NCBI GenBank assembly: GCA_012270485.1
Contig: JAAXIF010000098.1
Span: forward strand, 204,909-268,908
Length of the DNA: 64,000 bases
Direction: 5' to 3'
Source of the DNA: Sphingobacteriales bacterium
GTDB lineage: Bacteria; Bacteroidota; Bacteroidia; Chitinophagales; Chitinophagaceae
Shown here piece by piece: positions 26,245-35,990 of the stretch (position 1 is its first letter; each line of letters opens with the position of its first letter). The position numbers and the translations under genes were made by a program. Under the pieces are notes generated by a model, which was not told where the DNA came from, searched no databases, and worked only from the letters and a program-made list of their open reading frames with translations.

Positions 26245-27789
26245 ATGCCCAACCGTAGTACAGATACCCTTTTTCAACTGATTCAGTCGCTCACAGCCTC
26301 TGAAAAAAGGCATTTTAAACTGTATATGAAGTCGAGGTCGGGAGAATCAGGGGATTTGAAAGTGGTACAGCTCTTTGATGCCATCGATAAATTGAAGCAG
26401 TATGATGAAGAAGCATTGCTCAAAAAGAACAAAAGCATTCTCAAACAACAGCTTTCGAATCTCAAAGCACGTTTATACCATGAAGTACTCAGCAGCTTAC
26501 GTTCGTTAAAGCAAGAGGAAAATATAGACCTCCAATTACATGAGCAACTCGACTTTGCTCGCTTACTCTACAATAAAGGGCTATATCTGCAGAGTTTGAA
26601 AGTATTGGATAAGATCAAGGAGCTTGCCAAAACGAATAACCAGGTTACTTATATTTTACAAGTTGTTTTTCTAGAGAAAAAAATAGAAGCCTTACATATT
26701 ACCAGAAGTATGCAAGACCGTGCTGAAAAATTAAGTCTGGAATCTGTAGAAATCAATGAAAGGCTGAGATTGATCGGGGCTTTATCGGATTTATCACTTC
26801 GGCTGTATAGCTGGTATATTCAGCATGGACATGCCAGAAACAATCATGATCGAGAGCAACTAGATGCTTTGATGAGCCAACCTATGATGGAAGCAGCTTC
26901 TAAAGGTGATGGCTTTTATGAGAAGCTATACCGTTATCAGTGCTTTTGTTGGTATGGATTTATTATTCAAGATTTTCTACTGTATTATCGTTATTGTCAG
27001 AAATGGGTTGATCTTTTTCAAAAAGAACCCAAAATGATAGAAGTAGAAACCATGCACTATATCAAGGGTATGCATAATTTATTGGGTGCTCATTTCGATC
27101 TGCGCAATTATCAAAAGTTTGATGAAACACTCAAACAGTTTGAAGCATTCTCAGAAAATCCGGGTATACAGCAAAATCAAAATAACCTGATTCAGATTTT
27201 TATCTATCTCTATACTGCAAAGCTGAATAAACACTTTATGGAGGGAACTTTTACCAAAGGTTTGGCATTGGTTCCGGAGATTGAAGAGAAACTAAAAAGT
27301 TTTGAGATCTATCTGGATCGTCATCGTATCCTTGTTTTTTATTACAAATTCGCCTCTCTTTATTTTGGATCGGGCGACCATGAAAAAAGTATTGATTATT
27401 TAAATAAGATCATTAACTGGAAAGTAGATCTTAGAACCGACCTGCAATGTTATGCGCGGCTTTTGCATTTGATTGCACATTATGAGTTGGGCAATTTTGA
27501 CTTATTAGAGTATTTATTGAAATCTGTGTATCGATTCATGTCGAAAATGAATAACCTGAGTATTGTAGAATTAGAAATATTCGCTTTCCTAAAGCAGTCG
27601 TTCCGATTAACTCCACGACAAGTAAAACCTCATTTTGAAAAATTATTGTCCAAGCTTCGTAAGTTATCTAAGAATAAAATGGAAAGCAGGGCATTTATGT
27701 ATTTAGATGTGCTCTCTTGGTTAGAGAGTAAAGTAGAGGGTAAAGACGTACAAAAAGTGATTAGGGAAAAATATTTGCAGAATAGGTAA
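26245..27789 (+). CDS. conserved helical repeat protein, unknown function
   Basis: Protein of 514 aa with no signal peptide or membrane segment, rich in helices with a TPR-like spacing throughout (for example LYNKGLYLQSLKVLDKIKEL and DHEKSIDYLNKIINWK). The N-terminus (TDTLFQLIQSLTASEKRHFK) is a pattern I have seen in Bacteroidota hypothetical proteins, but I cannot name a family. It is divergent from leuA with 217 bp between them and is probably monocistronic. Cytoplasmic protein interaction is the only role that can be suggested. Confidence 0.75.
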   Translation: MPNRSTDTLFQLIQSLTASEKRHFKLYMKSRSGESGDLKVVQLFDAIDKLKQYDEEALLKKNKSILKQQLSNLKARLYHEVLSSLRSLKQEENIDLQLHEQLDFARLLYNKGLYLQSLKVLDKIKELAKTNNQVTYILQVVFLEKKIEALHITRSMQDRAEKLSLESVEINERLRLIGALSDLSLRLYSWYIQHGHARNNHDREQLDALMSQPMMEAASKGDGFYEKLYRYQCFCWYGFIIQDFLLYYRYCQKWVDLFQKEPKMIEVETMHYIKGMHNLLGAHFDLRNYQKFDETLKQFEAFSENPGIQQNQNNLIQIFIYLYTAKLNKHFMEGTFTKGLALVPEIEEKLKSFEIYLDRHRILVFYYKFASLYFGSGDHEKSIDYLNKIINWKVDLRTDLQCYARLLHLIAHYELGNFDLLEYLLKSVYRFMSKMNNLSIVELEIFAFLKQSFRLTPRQVKPHFEKLLSKLRKLSKNKMESRAFMYLDVLSWLESKVEGKDVQKVIREKYLQNR

Positions 27790-27886
27790 TAGCTGATAAT
27801 TATCACTATTCCACGTCAGTTTTATTAACCGATTTCCACATACAGCTTCAGTTTTCTTTCTTACATTCATTGTACAATTATGCTGT

Positions 27887-29467
27887 ATGAAAAAGTTGTT
27901 ACTCATTCTCAGTTTTCACCTTTCCTTTTTCACTTCCTTCGCCCAAATTTCCAAAGCGCCAGAAGTAAAAGAAGGTGATGGACCTTATACACAATTGATC
28001 ATTCGTGGCGTAACACTGATCAATGGTACGGGCGCACCGCCGGCAGGACCCGTAGATATTGTGATTGAGAATAACCGAATTGTTCAGATCCAGACTGTAG
28101 GGAGTCCGGGTTTACCTATTCATCAAAGTAGAAGACCTGCTTTAAAAGAAGGTGGAAAAGAACTGAACTGTGAAGGCATGTTTGCCATGCCCGGATTTAT
28201 TGACATGCATGGACATATCGGTGGTACTGCACAAGGTACACCTGCAGAATATGTATTCAAGTTATGGATGGCACATGGTATCACCACCATCCGCGATCCA
28301 TCGGCGGGCAATGGATTGGATTGGGTATTGGAACACAAAAGAAAAAGTGCGGCTAACACGATTACTGCTCCGAGGATTTTTGCATATACCGCATTCGGAC
28401 AGGGTCATCGTGGCCCGATCAGCAATGCAGAGCAGGCCAAAAACTGGGTGCGTGAAAATGCCAAGAAGGGCGCGGACGGAATTAAATTTTTTGGTGCATC
28501 ACCTGAAGTAATGGATGCTGCTGTTCGTGAGAACAAAGCACTTGGATTGCGTTCAACCGCACACCATGCGCAAACAGATGTTGCCCGATGGAATGTATTG
28601 AATTCTGCTCGTGCAGGTATGACCAGTATGGAACATTGGTATGGTTTACCGGAAGCATTATTCACCAATAAAACGATTCAGGATTATCCTGCTGATTATA
28701 ATTACAATAATGAACAACATCGCTTTGAAGAAGCAGGGAAGTTATGGAAACAAGCGGCTACTCCTTATTCAGATCATTGGAATAAAGTGATGAATGAACT
28801 GATTGCATTAGACTTCACAATAGATCCTACATTCAATATTTATGAAGCCAACCGTGATTTACACCGTGCAAGAAGGGCAGAGTGGCATGAAGATTATACA
28901 TTGCCTTCTTTATGGAAATTCTATGAGCCCAGCTACCAAAGCCATGGTTCATACTGGCATCACTGGGGAACAGAACAAGAAGTAGAATGGAAGAATAATT
29001 ATCGTTTATGGATGACTTTTATCAATGAATATAAAAACCGTGGTGGAAGGGTAACAGCAGGTTCTGATAATGGATTCATTTATCAAACCTATGGTTTCGG
29101 CTATATCCGTGAGCTAGAGTTATTACGTGAAGCCGGCTTTCATCCATTAGAAGTAATACGTTCGGCTACCTTATATGGCGCACAAGCTTTGGGGATGGAA
29201 AAAGAATTAGGCAGCGTTGAAGTAGGTAAACTTGCTGATTTGGTAATCGTCAATGCAAACCCATTGAAAAATCTACAAGTTTTATACGGCACAGGTGCTA
29301 TTGAGTTGACAAAAGACAATGAAATTATAAGAGCCGGTGGTGTACAGTTTACCATTAAAGATGGCATTGTATATGACGCTAAAAAACTATTAGCCGATGT
29401 GAAGAAAATAGTAGATGCACAAAAAGCAAAAACCGGTTGGAAATTAAAACAGCCGGGGATAGAGTAG
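27887..29467 (+). CDS. secreted amidohydrolase-family protein
   Basis: Protein of 526 aa with a signal peptide (about residues 1-19, ending TSFAQ). The amidohydrolase layout is clear: beta-sandwich start LIIRGVTLINGTGAPPAGPV, metal motif GFIDMHGHIGG (HxH), a later His region (RSTAHHAQTD), the catalytic Asp region RVTAGSDNGFIYQT and the closing GSVEVGKLADLVIVNANP. Relatives are imidazolonepropionase-, dipeptidase- or prolidase-like enzymes; the substrate cannot be assigned. Its stop is the first base of a 22-bp perfect inverted repeat, and the next gene converges on it. Confidence 0.88.
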   Translation: MKKLLLILSFHLSFFTSFAQISKAPEVKEGDGPYTQLIIRGVTLINGTGAPPAGPVDIVIENNRIVQIQTVGSPGLPIHQSRRPALKEGGKELNCEGMFAMPGFIDMHGHIGGTAQGTPAEYVFKLWMAHGITTIRDPSAGNGLDWVLEHKRKSAANTITAPRIFAYTAFGQGHRGPISNAEQAKNWVRENAKKGADGIKFFGASPEVMDAAVRENKALGLRSTAHHAQTDVARWNVLNSARAGMTSMEHWYGLPEALFTNKTIQDYPADYNYNNEQHRFEEAGKLWKQAATPYSDHWNKVMNELIALDFTIDPTFNIYEANRDLHRARRAEWHEDYTLPSLWKFYEPSYQSHGSYWHHWGTEQEVEWKNNYRLWMTFINEYKNRGGRVTAGSDNGFIYQTYGFGYIRELELLREAGFHPLEVIRSATLYGAQALGMEKELGSVEVGKLADLVIVNANPLKNLQVLYGTGAIELTKDNEIIRAGGVQFTIKDGIVYDAKKLLADVKKIVDAQKAKTGWKLKQPGIE

Positions 29468-29536
29468 TTGACAGATGACAGTTGATAGGTTATTCAGCAA
29501 TATACAACTGTCAACTATCAACTGTCATCTGTCAAC
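29467..29536. repeat. palindromic heptanucleotide array between convergent genes
   Basis: A perfect 22-bp inverted repeat (29467-29488 with 29515-29536). The left arm is three tandem 7-mers (TTGACAG-like) and the right arm four (CTGTCAA-like). It fills the gap between the convergent amidohydrolase and kinase genes and could stop transcription in both directions, though it has no T-run. Confidence 0.85.
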
Positions 29537-29541
29537 TAATA

Positions 29542-31767
29542 TCATTGCTGGTTCACCAAAATATCACTCGTAATCGGGAACTCAATTCTCAGTTGACATC
29601 CTTTTCCGGGTTCGGAATAGATATTGATTTGTCCACCATAAAGTCCAACCCTTGTTTGAATATTATGTATACCAATACCCTTTCTTTTCTTTTTAGTATC
29701 AAATCCAACACCATTGTCATTCACAGATAACCTTATGACTTCATCACGATACAATTCAATGACAACTTCTTTGGCTTTTGCATGCTTTAAAATATTATTT
29801 GTTTGTTCTTGCACTATCCGATAAATACTCAACTTGAACTCATAATGAATATCTTCTTCATAAAAATTCTCGCAAAAGAGATCAAAATGTATACTATTAT
29901 TTGCAAGTTGAATATCTTCTAATAAACCCTCAATGGCTTTGCAAAGTCCGAAATCTTTGATGAGTGGTGTTACGAGTGCTTTTGAGAGTTTACGAATTTC
30001 TTCGATGGCATTGTATATAAAACCAGAAGATTGTTTCAGCAGAGCTTCCGCATTGTTTACACCCTTCTCAGCAGTAGCTATGTACATCATGGCAACTGTT
30101 AATTGCTGATTCACATTATCGTGTAATTCTCTACTTATTTCGTATCGCTCTTTTTCTTGAACCCTGATAACTGCTTCGGTGATTTCCTTTTGTTTGGCTT
30201 CACGCTCTTCTGCCAGTTTACTTTCAAGCCTTATCTTTTCATCAATATTATTTGCCAGTGCTAATACAGCATTTTTTTCCTTAAAAAATATTTTCTGTGA
30301 ATAGATTTCCATTGTAATCTCTTCTCCGTCTTTTCTCAGATGCTTCCAAACACCTTGCATGACCATATCCTGTCCGGTCTTCTTTAACTCCTCTACGAAT
30401 AGGAGAAATTTTTCAATATTCTCTTTTCTTCGGAGATCTTTCATGCTCTTAGAAAGAAACTCGTCTCGCGAGTATCCATATTCTTTCTGTGCAGTATCAT
30501 TTACTTCTAGAACTTCTAAAGTATCAATATCCCATATATAGATGGACATGGGATTATTAAAAAATAAGCTACGATATCTTGCCTCAGAAGCAAGGATGGC
30601 TTCTTCTGCTTGCTTTTTTTCTGTTACATCCCTCGTGTTTGACACGATACCTTGTACCGCAGGATCTGCAAGTAAATTGGTGAGTTTTGTTTCCAACCAA
30701 CGCCACTCTCCTTTTTGATTTTTAAAACGGAAATAAGGAATCTCATGATAGTCCGTTTTTTTGATGATTTCAAATCGATGACGAATATCCTGTAAATCAT
30801 CCGGATGAATAAAATCAAATGTGCTTTGTCCTACGATTTCATCTTGGCAATACCCTAATACTTTCTCAACACTTGGACTGGAAAAAGTAAACACCCCTTT
30901 TTTATCGAGTATCTTGATCATGTCAGAACCATTCTGCACCAATGATCTAAATCTCTTCTCACTATCCAGCAATTTCAATTCTGCCAGTTTTCTTTCTGTA
31001 ATATCCTGCATAGAGCCAATCATCCGTATCGACTTTCCATTTACATACAGGAGATAACCTTGGTCAAGAACATATGCGTAATCTCCATTCGATCGTTTGA
31101 AACGGTATTCATCTTCCCATTGATTGCTACTATTGTCATCACACACCTCTAATAATCTTTTAACGACCCGGTCATGATCATCCGGATGAATTTTATCTGA
31201 CCAAAAATCAAAATCGCTTTCACCATTTTCAATATCATATCCAAATACACGTCGCATATTCTCCTCAGCCCAAAGAATTTTTTTGGTAGACAAGTTCATA
31301 TCCCATACCACATCATTCGTTACACGTGTTACAAATTTGTACCGATCAATACTTTCTCTTAGACTTTCCTGACTTTTCTTACGTTCGATACTATACTGTA
31401 TGGATTTTTCTAGTAGCTTTTCATCAAATTCACCCTTAATTAGATAATCCTGCGCACCACTTGCCATCGTTTCAAGGGCTATTTCCATATCTATTAAACC
31501 TGTTAATACCACAATAGGTATTGAGCCTGCATATTCATCTACCATTTCATAAGACTGAAGACCATTGCTATCAGGGAGACTTAGATCTAATAAGACAAGA
31601 TTTATTTCTTCTTTTTGTAAAGCCTTACATGCGTCACCGGCACTGGTGACTTTAATCAGCTGTTTTATGGGAAGTGTTGACCCCCTCAATAACTCTTCCA
31701 GTAGGAATAGATCACCGGGATTATCTTCAACAATCAGTATGCTTAAGGGTAATCGGTTATCAGACAT
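29542..31767 (-). CDS. receiver plus triple-PAS hybrid histidine kinase (HisKA_3 type)
   Basis: Cytoplasmic protein of 741 aa without membrane helices. An N-terminal receiver domain (residues 8-125, phospho-acceptor Asp61 in LVLLDLSLPDSNG) precedes three PAS/PAC domains (about 140-260, 265-387, 390-510). A HisKA_3-type dimerisation helix follows with His549 (EISRELHDNVNQQLTVA), then a HATPase domain (NNILKHAKAKEVVIEL, DNGVGFDT). A receiver placed first is typical of kinases that are themselves phosphorylated by another kinase. The neighbouring kinase gene just upstream is the natural candidate. No output regulator is nearby. Confidence 0.9.
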   Translation of the reverse strand: MSDNRLPLSILIVEDNPGDLFLLEELLRGSTLPIKQLIKVTSAGDACKALQKEEINLVLLDLSLPDSNGLQSYEMVDEYAGSIPIVVLTGLIDMEIALETMASGAQDYLIKGEFDEKLLEKSIQYSIERKKSQESLRESIDRYKFVTRVTNDVVWDMNLSTKKILWAEENMRRVFGYDIENGESDFDFWSDKIHPDDHDRVVKRLLEVCDDNSSNQWEDEYRFKRSNGDYAYVLDQGYLLYVNGKSIRMIGSMQDITERKLAELKLLDSEKRFRSLVQNGSDMIKILDKKGVFTFSSPSVEKVLGYCQDEIVGQSTFDFIHPDDLQDIRHRFEIIKKTDYHEIPYFRFKNQKGEWRWLETKLTNLLADPAVQGIVSNTRDVTEKKQAEEAILASEARYRSLFFNNPMSIYIWDIDTLEVLEVNDTAQKEYGYSRDEFLSKSMKDLRRKENIEKFLLFVEELKKTGQDMVMQGVWKHLRKDGEEITMEIYSQKIFFKEKNAVLALANNIDEKIRLESKLAEEREAKQKEITEAVIRVQEKERYEISRELHDNVNQQLTVAMMYIATAEKGVNNAEALLKQSSGFIYNAIEEIRKLSKALVTPLIKDFGLCKAIEGLLEDIQLANNSIHFDLFCENFYEEDIHYEFKLSIYRIVQEQTNNILKHAKAKEVVIELYRDEVIRLSVNDNGVGFDTKKKRKGIGIHNIQTRVGLYGGQINIYSEPGKGCQLRIEFPITSDILVNQQ

Positions 31768-31858
31768 AACCTATGGTTTTAGGGAAATGATTGACACAGT
31801 TTTCATAATAAGCTATACAAGATACTAAAATAAGGGGGTTATATATATATCAATATAT

Positions 31859-33721
31859 TCATCTTTTACTGAGTGTGAAAAAGAAAGAACTACCCTTTCC
31901 GAGAGCTGATTTTAACCATATTTTTCCATTATGACGCTCAACGATCTTTTTACAGATCGCCAACCCAATTCCTGTACCCGTATATTCAGATCGACTATGA
32001 AGTCGATGAAAAATCACAAATATTTTTTCATGAAAGGCAGGATCGATGCCGATTCCATTATCCTTGATTTCAAACAGATGGTCTTCCTCCTGTTCTGTGT
32101 AATGAATCTCAATGCGGGGAACTCCTTCTTTATGGTATTTAATGGCATTGCTGATTAAGTTCTGAAAAAGCTGTAACAATTGTGTGCGATTGCCTTTCAC
32201 GATCGGTAAATGATCAATTGTAATATTGGCTTTTACTTCATCAATAGATTTACTAAGTAGGTTTTTGATCTCATCGATCAATAAATGCAGGTCTACATTT
32301 TCATTTGGTTCAGTATTAGAGCCTACTCTGGAATAATCCAATAAATCCATGATAAGTGTTTTCATTCTTTCAGCACCATCCACTGCAAAAGCAATGTATT
32401 GATCCGCAGTTTCATCCAGCTTTTCTTCATATCGTTTCTTTAGTAATTGTAAGAAACTTGTCACCATACGAAGAGGTTCTTGTAAATCATGGGAAGCAAC
32501 ATATGCAAACCTTTCAAGTTCTACATTTGAGTTGGCCAGTTCTTCCGCGCGTTGTTTAAGTCTATTATTGAGTTCTACTAATAATGCTTCTGTTTCTTTT
32601 TGCTGCGATACATCCTGAGTAGCCCCAATCATACGAATGGGGGCACCATTTGCATCACGAATTATATATCCCTTATCGAATACATGCGCATAAGTATCAT
32701 CTGATTTTCGAAATCTATACTCGTCTTCCCAGTATAGCTCTTGACTTCTGTAAAGAACCATTTCTCGCTTTGAAATCATAGCATCTATATCATCCGGATG
32801 CACTCTTTTGATCCAAAATTGATCATCAATACCTGCTAGGTCTTTATCATATCCAAATATATTTTTCAACCCATCCCCTACTCGAAATACTTTATCGTTT
32901 TGAATATCCCAATCCCATATAGCATCATTGGTTGCTTTGGCTGCATAATAGAATCGTTCATTTGTTCTTACCAATTCTTCTTCCTTGGATTGCGCTTCGG
33001 TGATATCCCGAATATTAATAATGGCCCCTACTATCACCCCATCTTCATAAATAGGACTATATCGAATATCAACTACAACTTTTGGATTATTATGAATAGG
33101 TGGAATTACTACTTTATTTCTTCTAACAGCCCCATTCAATACATCAGCATACAATTGTTTCAATATCGGAATTCTCTCTGGCTGTGCACTATCCAGAATA
33201 GACCTGCCCCTTTCAAATGGCACCCCCAATAATTGTTTTGATTTCTGTTCTGTAGCTTTATTAAAGTTGATAACCCTTAGATTTCTATCAATGATAATAA
33301 ACAATTCATCCGTATTATCAAGGATCATTCTCATGTTCGCCTCTGAAGTGCGCAGTTCCTCTTCTTTTCTTTTACGCTCAGTAATATCTTGAATGATGGT
33401 AAAAGTTTTTTCTTCTTTTCCTTCCTCTTTAAAAATGACAGAAGATACCCAGATAGGAAATTTCTCACCATTTTTTTTAACTCCTATCAACTCACATATA
33501 ATCTTCCCTTTTTCCTTTCTTTCTGCCAGCAACTCAGCTAAGCCGGGTGACTCAGGATCGATAATACCTTGTCGCCCCGCAATTTTAAACTCATCCAAAG
33601 AATAACCAAACATGGAACAGGCTGCAGCATTGGCATCTAGGATAGTACCATCTGGTTTGGTCAAAAAGAAAGCATCCAGTGCATTTTCAATCATGACACG
33701 ATAGATGCTTTGATCAGACAT
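31859..33721 (-). CDS. triple-PAS sensor histidine kinase
   Basis: Soluble protein of 620 aa: three PAS/PAC domains (about 1-118, 125-245, 250-372), a short coiled coil, a HisKA helix with His411 (YVASHDLQEPLRMVTSF) and a HATPase domain (NLISNAIKYHKEG, IKDNGIGIDPAF, TGIGLAICKKIVERH). The HDLQEPLR box belongs to the phytochrome-like kinase group. It precedes the receiver-kinase gene on the same strand with a 91-bp gap containing an AT alternating stretch. The two may form a phosphorelay, which is an inference from position. Confidence 0.9.
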   Translation of the reverse strand: MSDQSIYRVMIENALDAFFLTKPDGTILDANAAACSMFGYSLDEFKIAGRQGIIDPESPGLAELLAERKEKGKIICELIGVKKNGEKFPIWVSSVIFKEEGKEEKTFTIIQDITERKRKEEELRTSEANMRMILDNTDELFIIIDRNLRVINFNKATEQKSKQLLGVPFERGRSILDSAQPERIPILKQLYADVLNGAVRRNKVVIPPIHNNPKVVVDIRYSPIYEDGVIVGAIINIRDITEAQSKEEELVRTNERFYYAAKATNDAIWDWDIQNDKVFRVGDGLKNIFGYDKDLAGIDDQFWIKRVHPDDIDAMISKREMVLYRSQELYWEDEYRFRKSDDTYAHVFDKGYIIRDANGAPIRMIGATQDVSQQKETEALLVELNNRLKQRAEELANSNVELERFAYVASHDLQEPLRMVTSFLQLLKKRYEEKLDETADQYIAFAVDGAERMKTLIMDLLDYSRVGSNTEPNENVDLHLLIDEIKNLLSKSIDEVKANITIDHLPIVKGNRTQLLQLFQNLISNAIKYHKEGVPRIEIHYTEQEEDHLFEIKDNGIGIDPAFHEKIFVIFHRLHSRSEYTGTGIGLAICKKIVERHNGKIWLKSALGKGSSFFFTLSKR

Positions 33722-33780
33722 ATTTCCGATAATAAGAGGTTATAGAATAGTAAAAGCAGGAATGATTTTCTTGCTTTTTA

Positions 33781-35565
33781 TCAAGCATAAATTCTCTCGA
33801 TCGCCGATTTAAATTTCTCCATCACCACTTTTCGCTTTAAACTCATTTTTGGTGTCATTTCTCCTGTATCAATTGTCCATTCTTGGGGCAGTAATTCAAA
33901 TTTTTTGATTTGCTCTACATGATTAAAGAAAGTATTATAGCTCTCTACCAGTTCTCTGTATAACTCCAGCACCCGCGGATGATGGATGGCATCTTCATTG
34001 GTGGTATAAGTAATCCCCTTTTCTTTCATCCATTCTTTTAATGTTAAAAAGGAAGGCACGATTAAAGCGCCAACAAATTTTCTTTCAGAACCCACTACCA
34101 TGATCTGTTCAATGAATGGACTCTCTTTTAATTTGTTTTCAATAGGCTGCGGAGCTACATATTTACCACCACTGGTTTTAAATAATTCTTTTTTTCGATC
34201 CGTGATCTTCAGAAATTTTCCATCTTCCAGAATTCCTATATCACCGGTATGCAACCAGCCATCAATCACTGCTTCGGCAGTAAGATCGGGTCTTTTGTAA
34301 TAGCCTTCCATAACACTAGGACCCGCAACACATATCTCACCATCTTCTTCCAATTTGAGTTGTACCCCATTGATCACCGGACCTACGGTTCCGAACTTAG
34401 TGAGTCCTTTTGCTTGTCTATTGACACTGATCACCGGACTGTTTTCAGTTGGACCGTAGCCTTCAAATACCGGTATTTTAGCAGCATTGAAAATGCGAAG
34501 TAGTTTTACCTGGCATGCAGCACCACCGGTAACAATGAAAGAAACATTTCCGCCAAGCGCTTCTCTCCATTTACTAAAAATAAGTTTATTGGCTATCGCT
34601 AATTGAATATTGTACCAGAGACCTCCGCTTTTCAGGTTATCGTATTTTTCGGCGAGATCCACAGCCCAGAAAAATAATTTTCTTTTGAGCCCCGTTAACT
34701 CATTCCCTTTAGACATGATTCTTTCGAATACTTTTTCCAGCAAACGTGGAACGGTTGTAAATCCATCAGGCTTGATCTCACGAAGATTATCACCAATCGT
34801 CTCTAAACTTTCTGCATAGTAAATACTAATACCGCTGTAGAGATAGATATAAGTAACCGTTTTCTCAAAAATATGGTTGAGAGGCAGAAAGCTCAATACT
34901 TTTGAATCGGGCGCATCATTAAAAGGAAAACTTTCTTTGGAGAACTGAACATTGGAGTAAATATTTCTATGACTCAACATCACCCCCTTAGGGGTTCCGG
35001 TAGTACCGGATGTATAAATGATGGTAGCCAGATGTGAAACAGGTATGGTTGCTTTTACCTCATTTACTTTTTGCAATAAGGCATCATTGGCTAATGCAGT
35101 TACTTCAGACCAATGCTTTGCACCTTCTATTTTATCAAATGTATAAATCGCTTTGATAGAAGGCACTTTTGCAGCAACTGCTTTTGCTTTCTCTAATAAC
35201 TCTGCATTACTTACAAAAAGATATTGCACTGCAGCATCATTAAGAATAAACTCTAACTCTAAGGGACTGGTAGTGGGGTATACCGGTACCAATATCGCAC
35301 CAATTTGTTGTGCTGCAAGATCTGTAAAGATCCACTCAGGTCTATTGTTACTGATAATAGCGATCTTATCACTAGACTCAGGTGTTATATCGCGAGCACT
35401 TACTCCAAGTTCAATCAAACCGGCACTGAATTTATTTACAATGTCTACTACTCGTTCAGTACTGTAGATTGTCCACTGACCATGTTCTTTGGCAGCGAGC
35501 ATATCGCTTTTAGGAAAACGATTCAACTGATGTTCAAGGCAATCAAATAATCTCTTTATCGTCAT
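33781..35565 (-). CDS. AMP-dependent long-chain acyl-CoA ligase
   Basis: Protein of 594 aa of the ANL superfamily. P-loop-like motif A3 is TIIYTSGTTGTPKGVMLSHR, followed by FEGYGPTENSPVISVN, the hinge region GWLHTGDIGILEDGKFLKIT and the catalytic Lys region FKTSGGKYVAPQPIENKL. This is the FadD15/FACL subtype, which activates long-chain fatty acids with ATP and CoA for degradation or lipid synthesis. It lies 59 bp upstream of the PAS kinase gene on the same strand and may be independent. Confidence 0.93.
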   Translation of the reverse strand: MTIKRLFDCLEHQLNRFPKSDMLAAKEHGQWTIYSTERVVDIVNKFSAGLIELGVSARDITPESSDKIAIISNNRPEWIFTDLAAQQIGAILVPVYPTTSPLELEFILNDAAVQYLFVSNAELLEKAKAVAAKVPSIKAIYTFDKIEGAKHWSEVTALANDALLQKVNEVKATIPVSHLATIIYTSGTTGTPKGVMLSHRNIYSNVQFSKESFPFNDAPDSKVLSFLPLNHIFEKTVTYIYLYSGISIYYAESLETIGDNLREIKPDGFTTVPRLLEKVFERIMSKGNELTGLKRKLFFWAVDLAEKYDNLKSGGLWYNIQLAIANKLIFSKWREALGGNVSFIVTGGAACQVKLLRIFNAAKIPVFEGYGPTENSPVISVNRQAKGLTKFGTVGPVINGVQLKLEEDGEICVAGPSVMEGYYKRPDLTAEAVIDGWLHTGDIGILEDGKFLKITDRKKELFKTSGGKYVAPQPIENKLKESPFIEQIMVVGSERKFVGALIVPSFLTLKEWMKEKGITYTTNEDAIHHPRVLELYRELVESYNTFFNHVEQIKKFELLPQEWTIDTGEMTPKMSLKRKVVMEKFKSAIERIYA

Positions 35566-35623
35566 AGTGCAAGCATTCTAAAGTGTTCAAAAGTAAACGA
35601 TAACAAATAAGAAAGACGATTTG

Positions 35624-35899
35624 TTATTGTTGTCTTTTTAATTTCTCATACTCTTCTTCCGCTAAGTCTCTGCCACTGCCATTGTACGCATTAAAATACT
35701 GAAAGCCAAGTGCGATACCCCATCCCAACATCACCCATATTGGCCAAGGAGTGCCATGAAAGCCATGATATCGGCCTGTATTCATCCACCAAATCACCCA
35801 TAGAAAAGCTATTATAATGATATAACTGTAAAGGCTTCTCTTAAATGAAGCACGTCTTTTGGCGATACGCCAGAGTTTGTCGTCTTTGGTAGGTTCCAT
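35624..35899 (-). CDS. small 2TM-domain membrane protein
   Basis: Protein of 91 aa from ATG 35899 (MEPTKDDKLWRIAKRRASFK). An earlier ATG at 35932 would add 11 residues with no conserved feature. Two hydrophobic helices (SYIIIIAFLWVIWWM and PIWVMLGWGIALGFQYF) follow a basic Lys/Arg-rich stretch, as in the Bacteroidota 2TM domain family, often found alone or fused to LytTR regulators. The function of the stand-alone form is unknown. Confidence 0.8.
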   Translation of the reverse strand: MEPTKDDKLWRIAKRRASFKRSLYSYIIIIAFLWVIWWMNTGRYHGFHGTPWPIWVMLGWGIALGFQYFNAYNGSGRDLAEEEYEKLKRQQ

Positions 35900-35944
35900 G
35901 ATAAGCAGTTTTAGGTTAGTCAATTTAAGCAAAAGAATACAAAC

Positions 35945-35972
35945 AAAAAAGCCCGCAATAAGCTTGCGGGCT
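35945..35972 (-). terminator. intrinsic terminator after the TPR gene
   Basis: On the minus strand AGCCCGCAA and TTGCGGGCT form a 9-bp stem with a 5-nt loop, followed by TTTTTT. It lies 19 bp after the stop of the TPR gene at 35991, so it ends the unit that includes the DUF1015 gene. Confidence 0.9.
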
Positions 35973-35990
35973 GCTATTCGCTTTTATCCT

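Noticed and set aside
31828..31860. Alternating AT stretch as an origin or special structure
   Set aside because: It is short and isolated, with no DnaA boxes or neighbouring replication genes.
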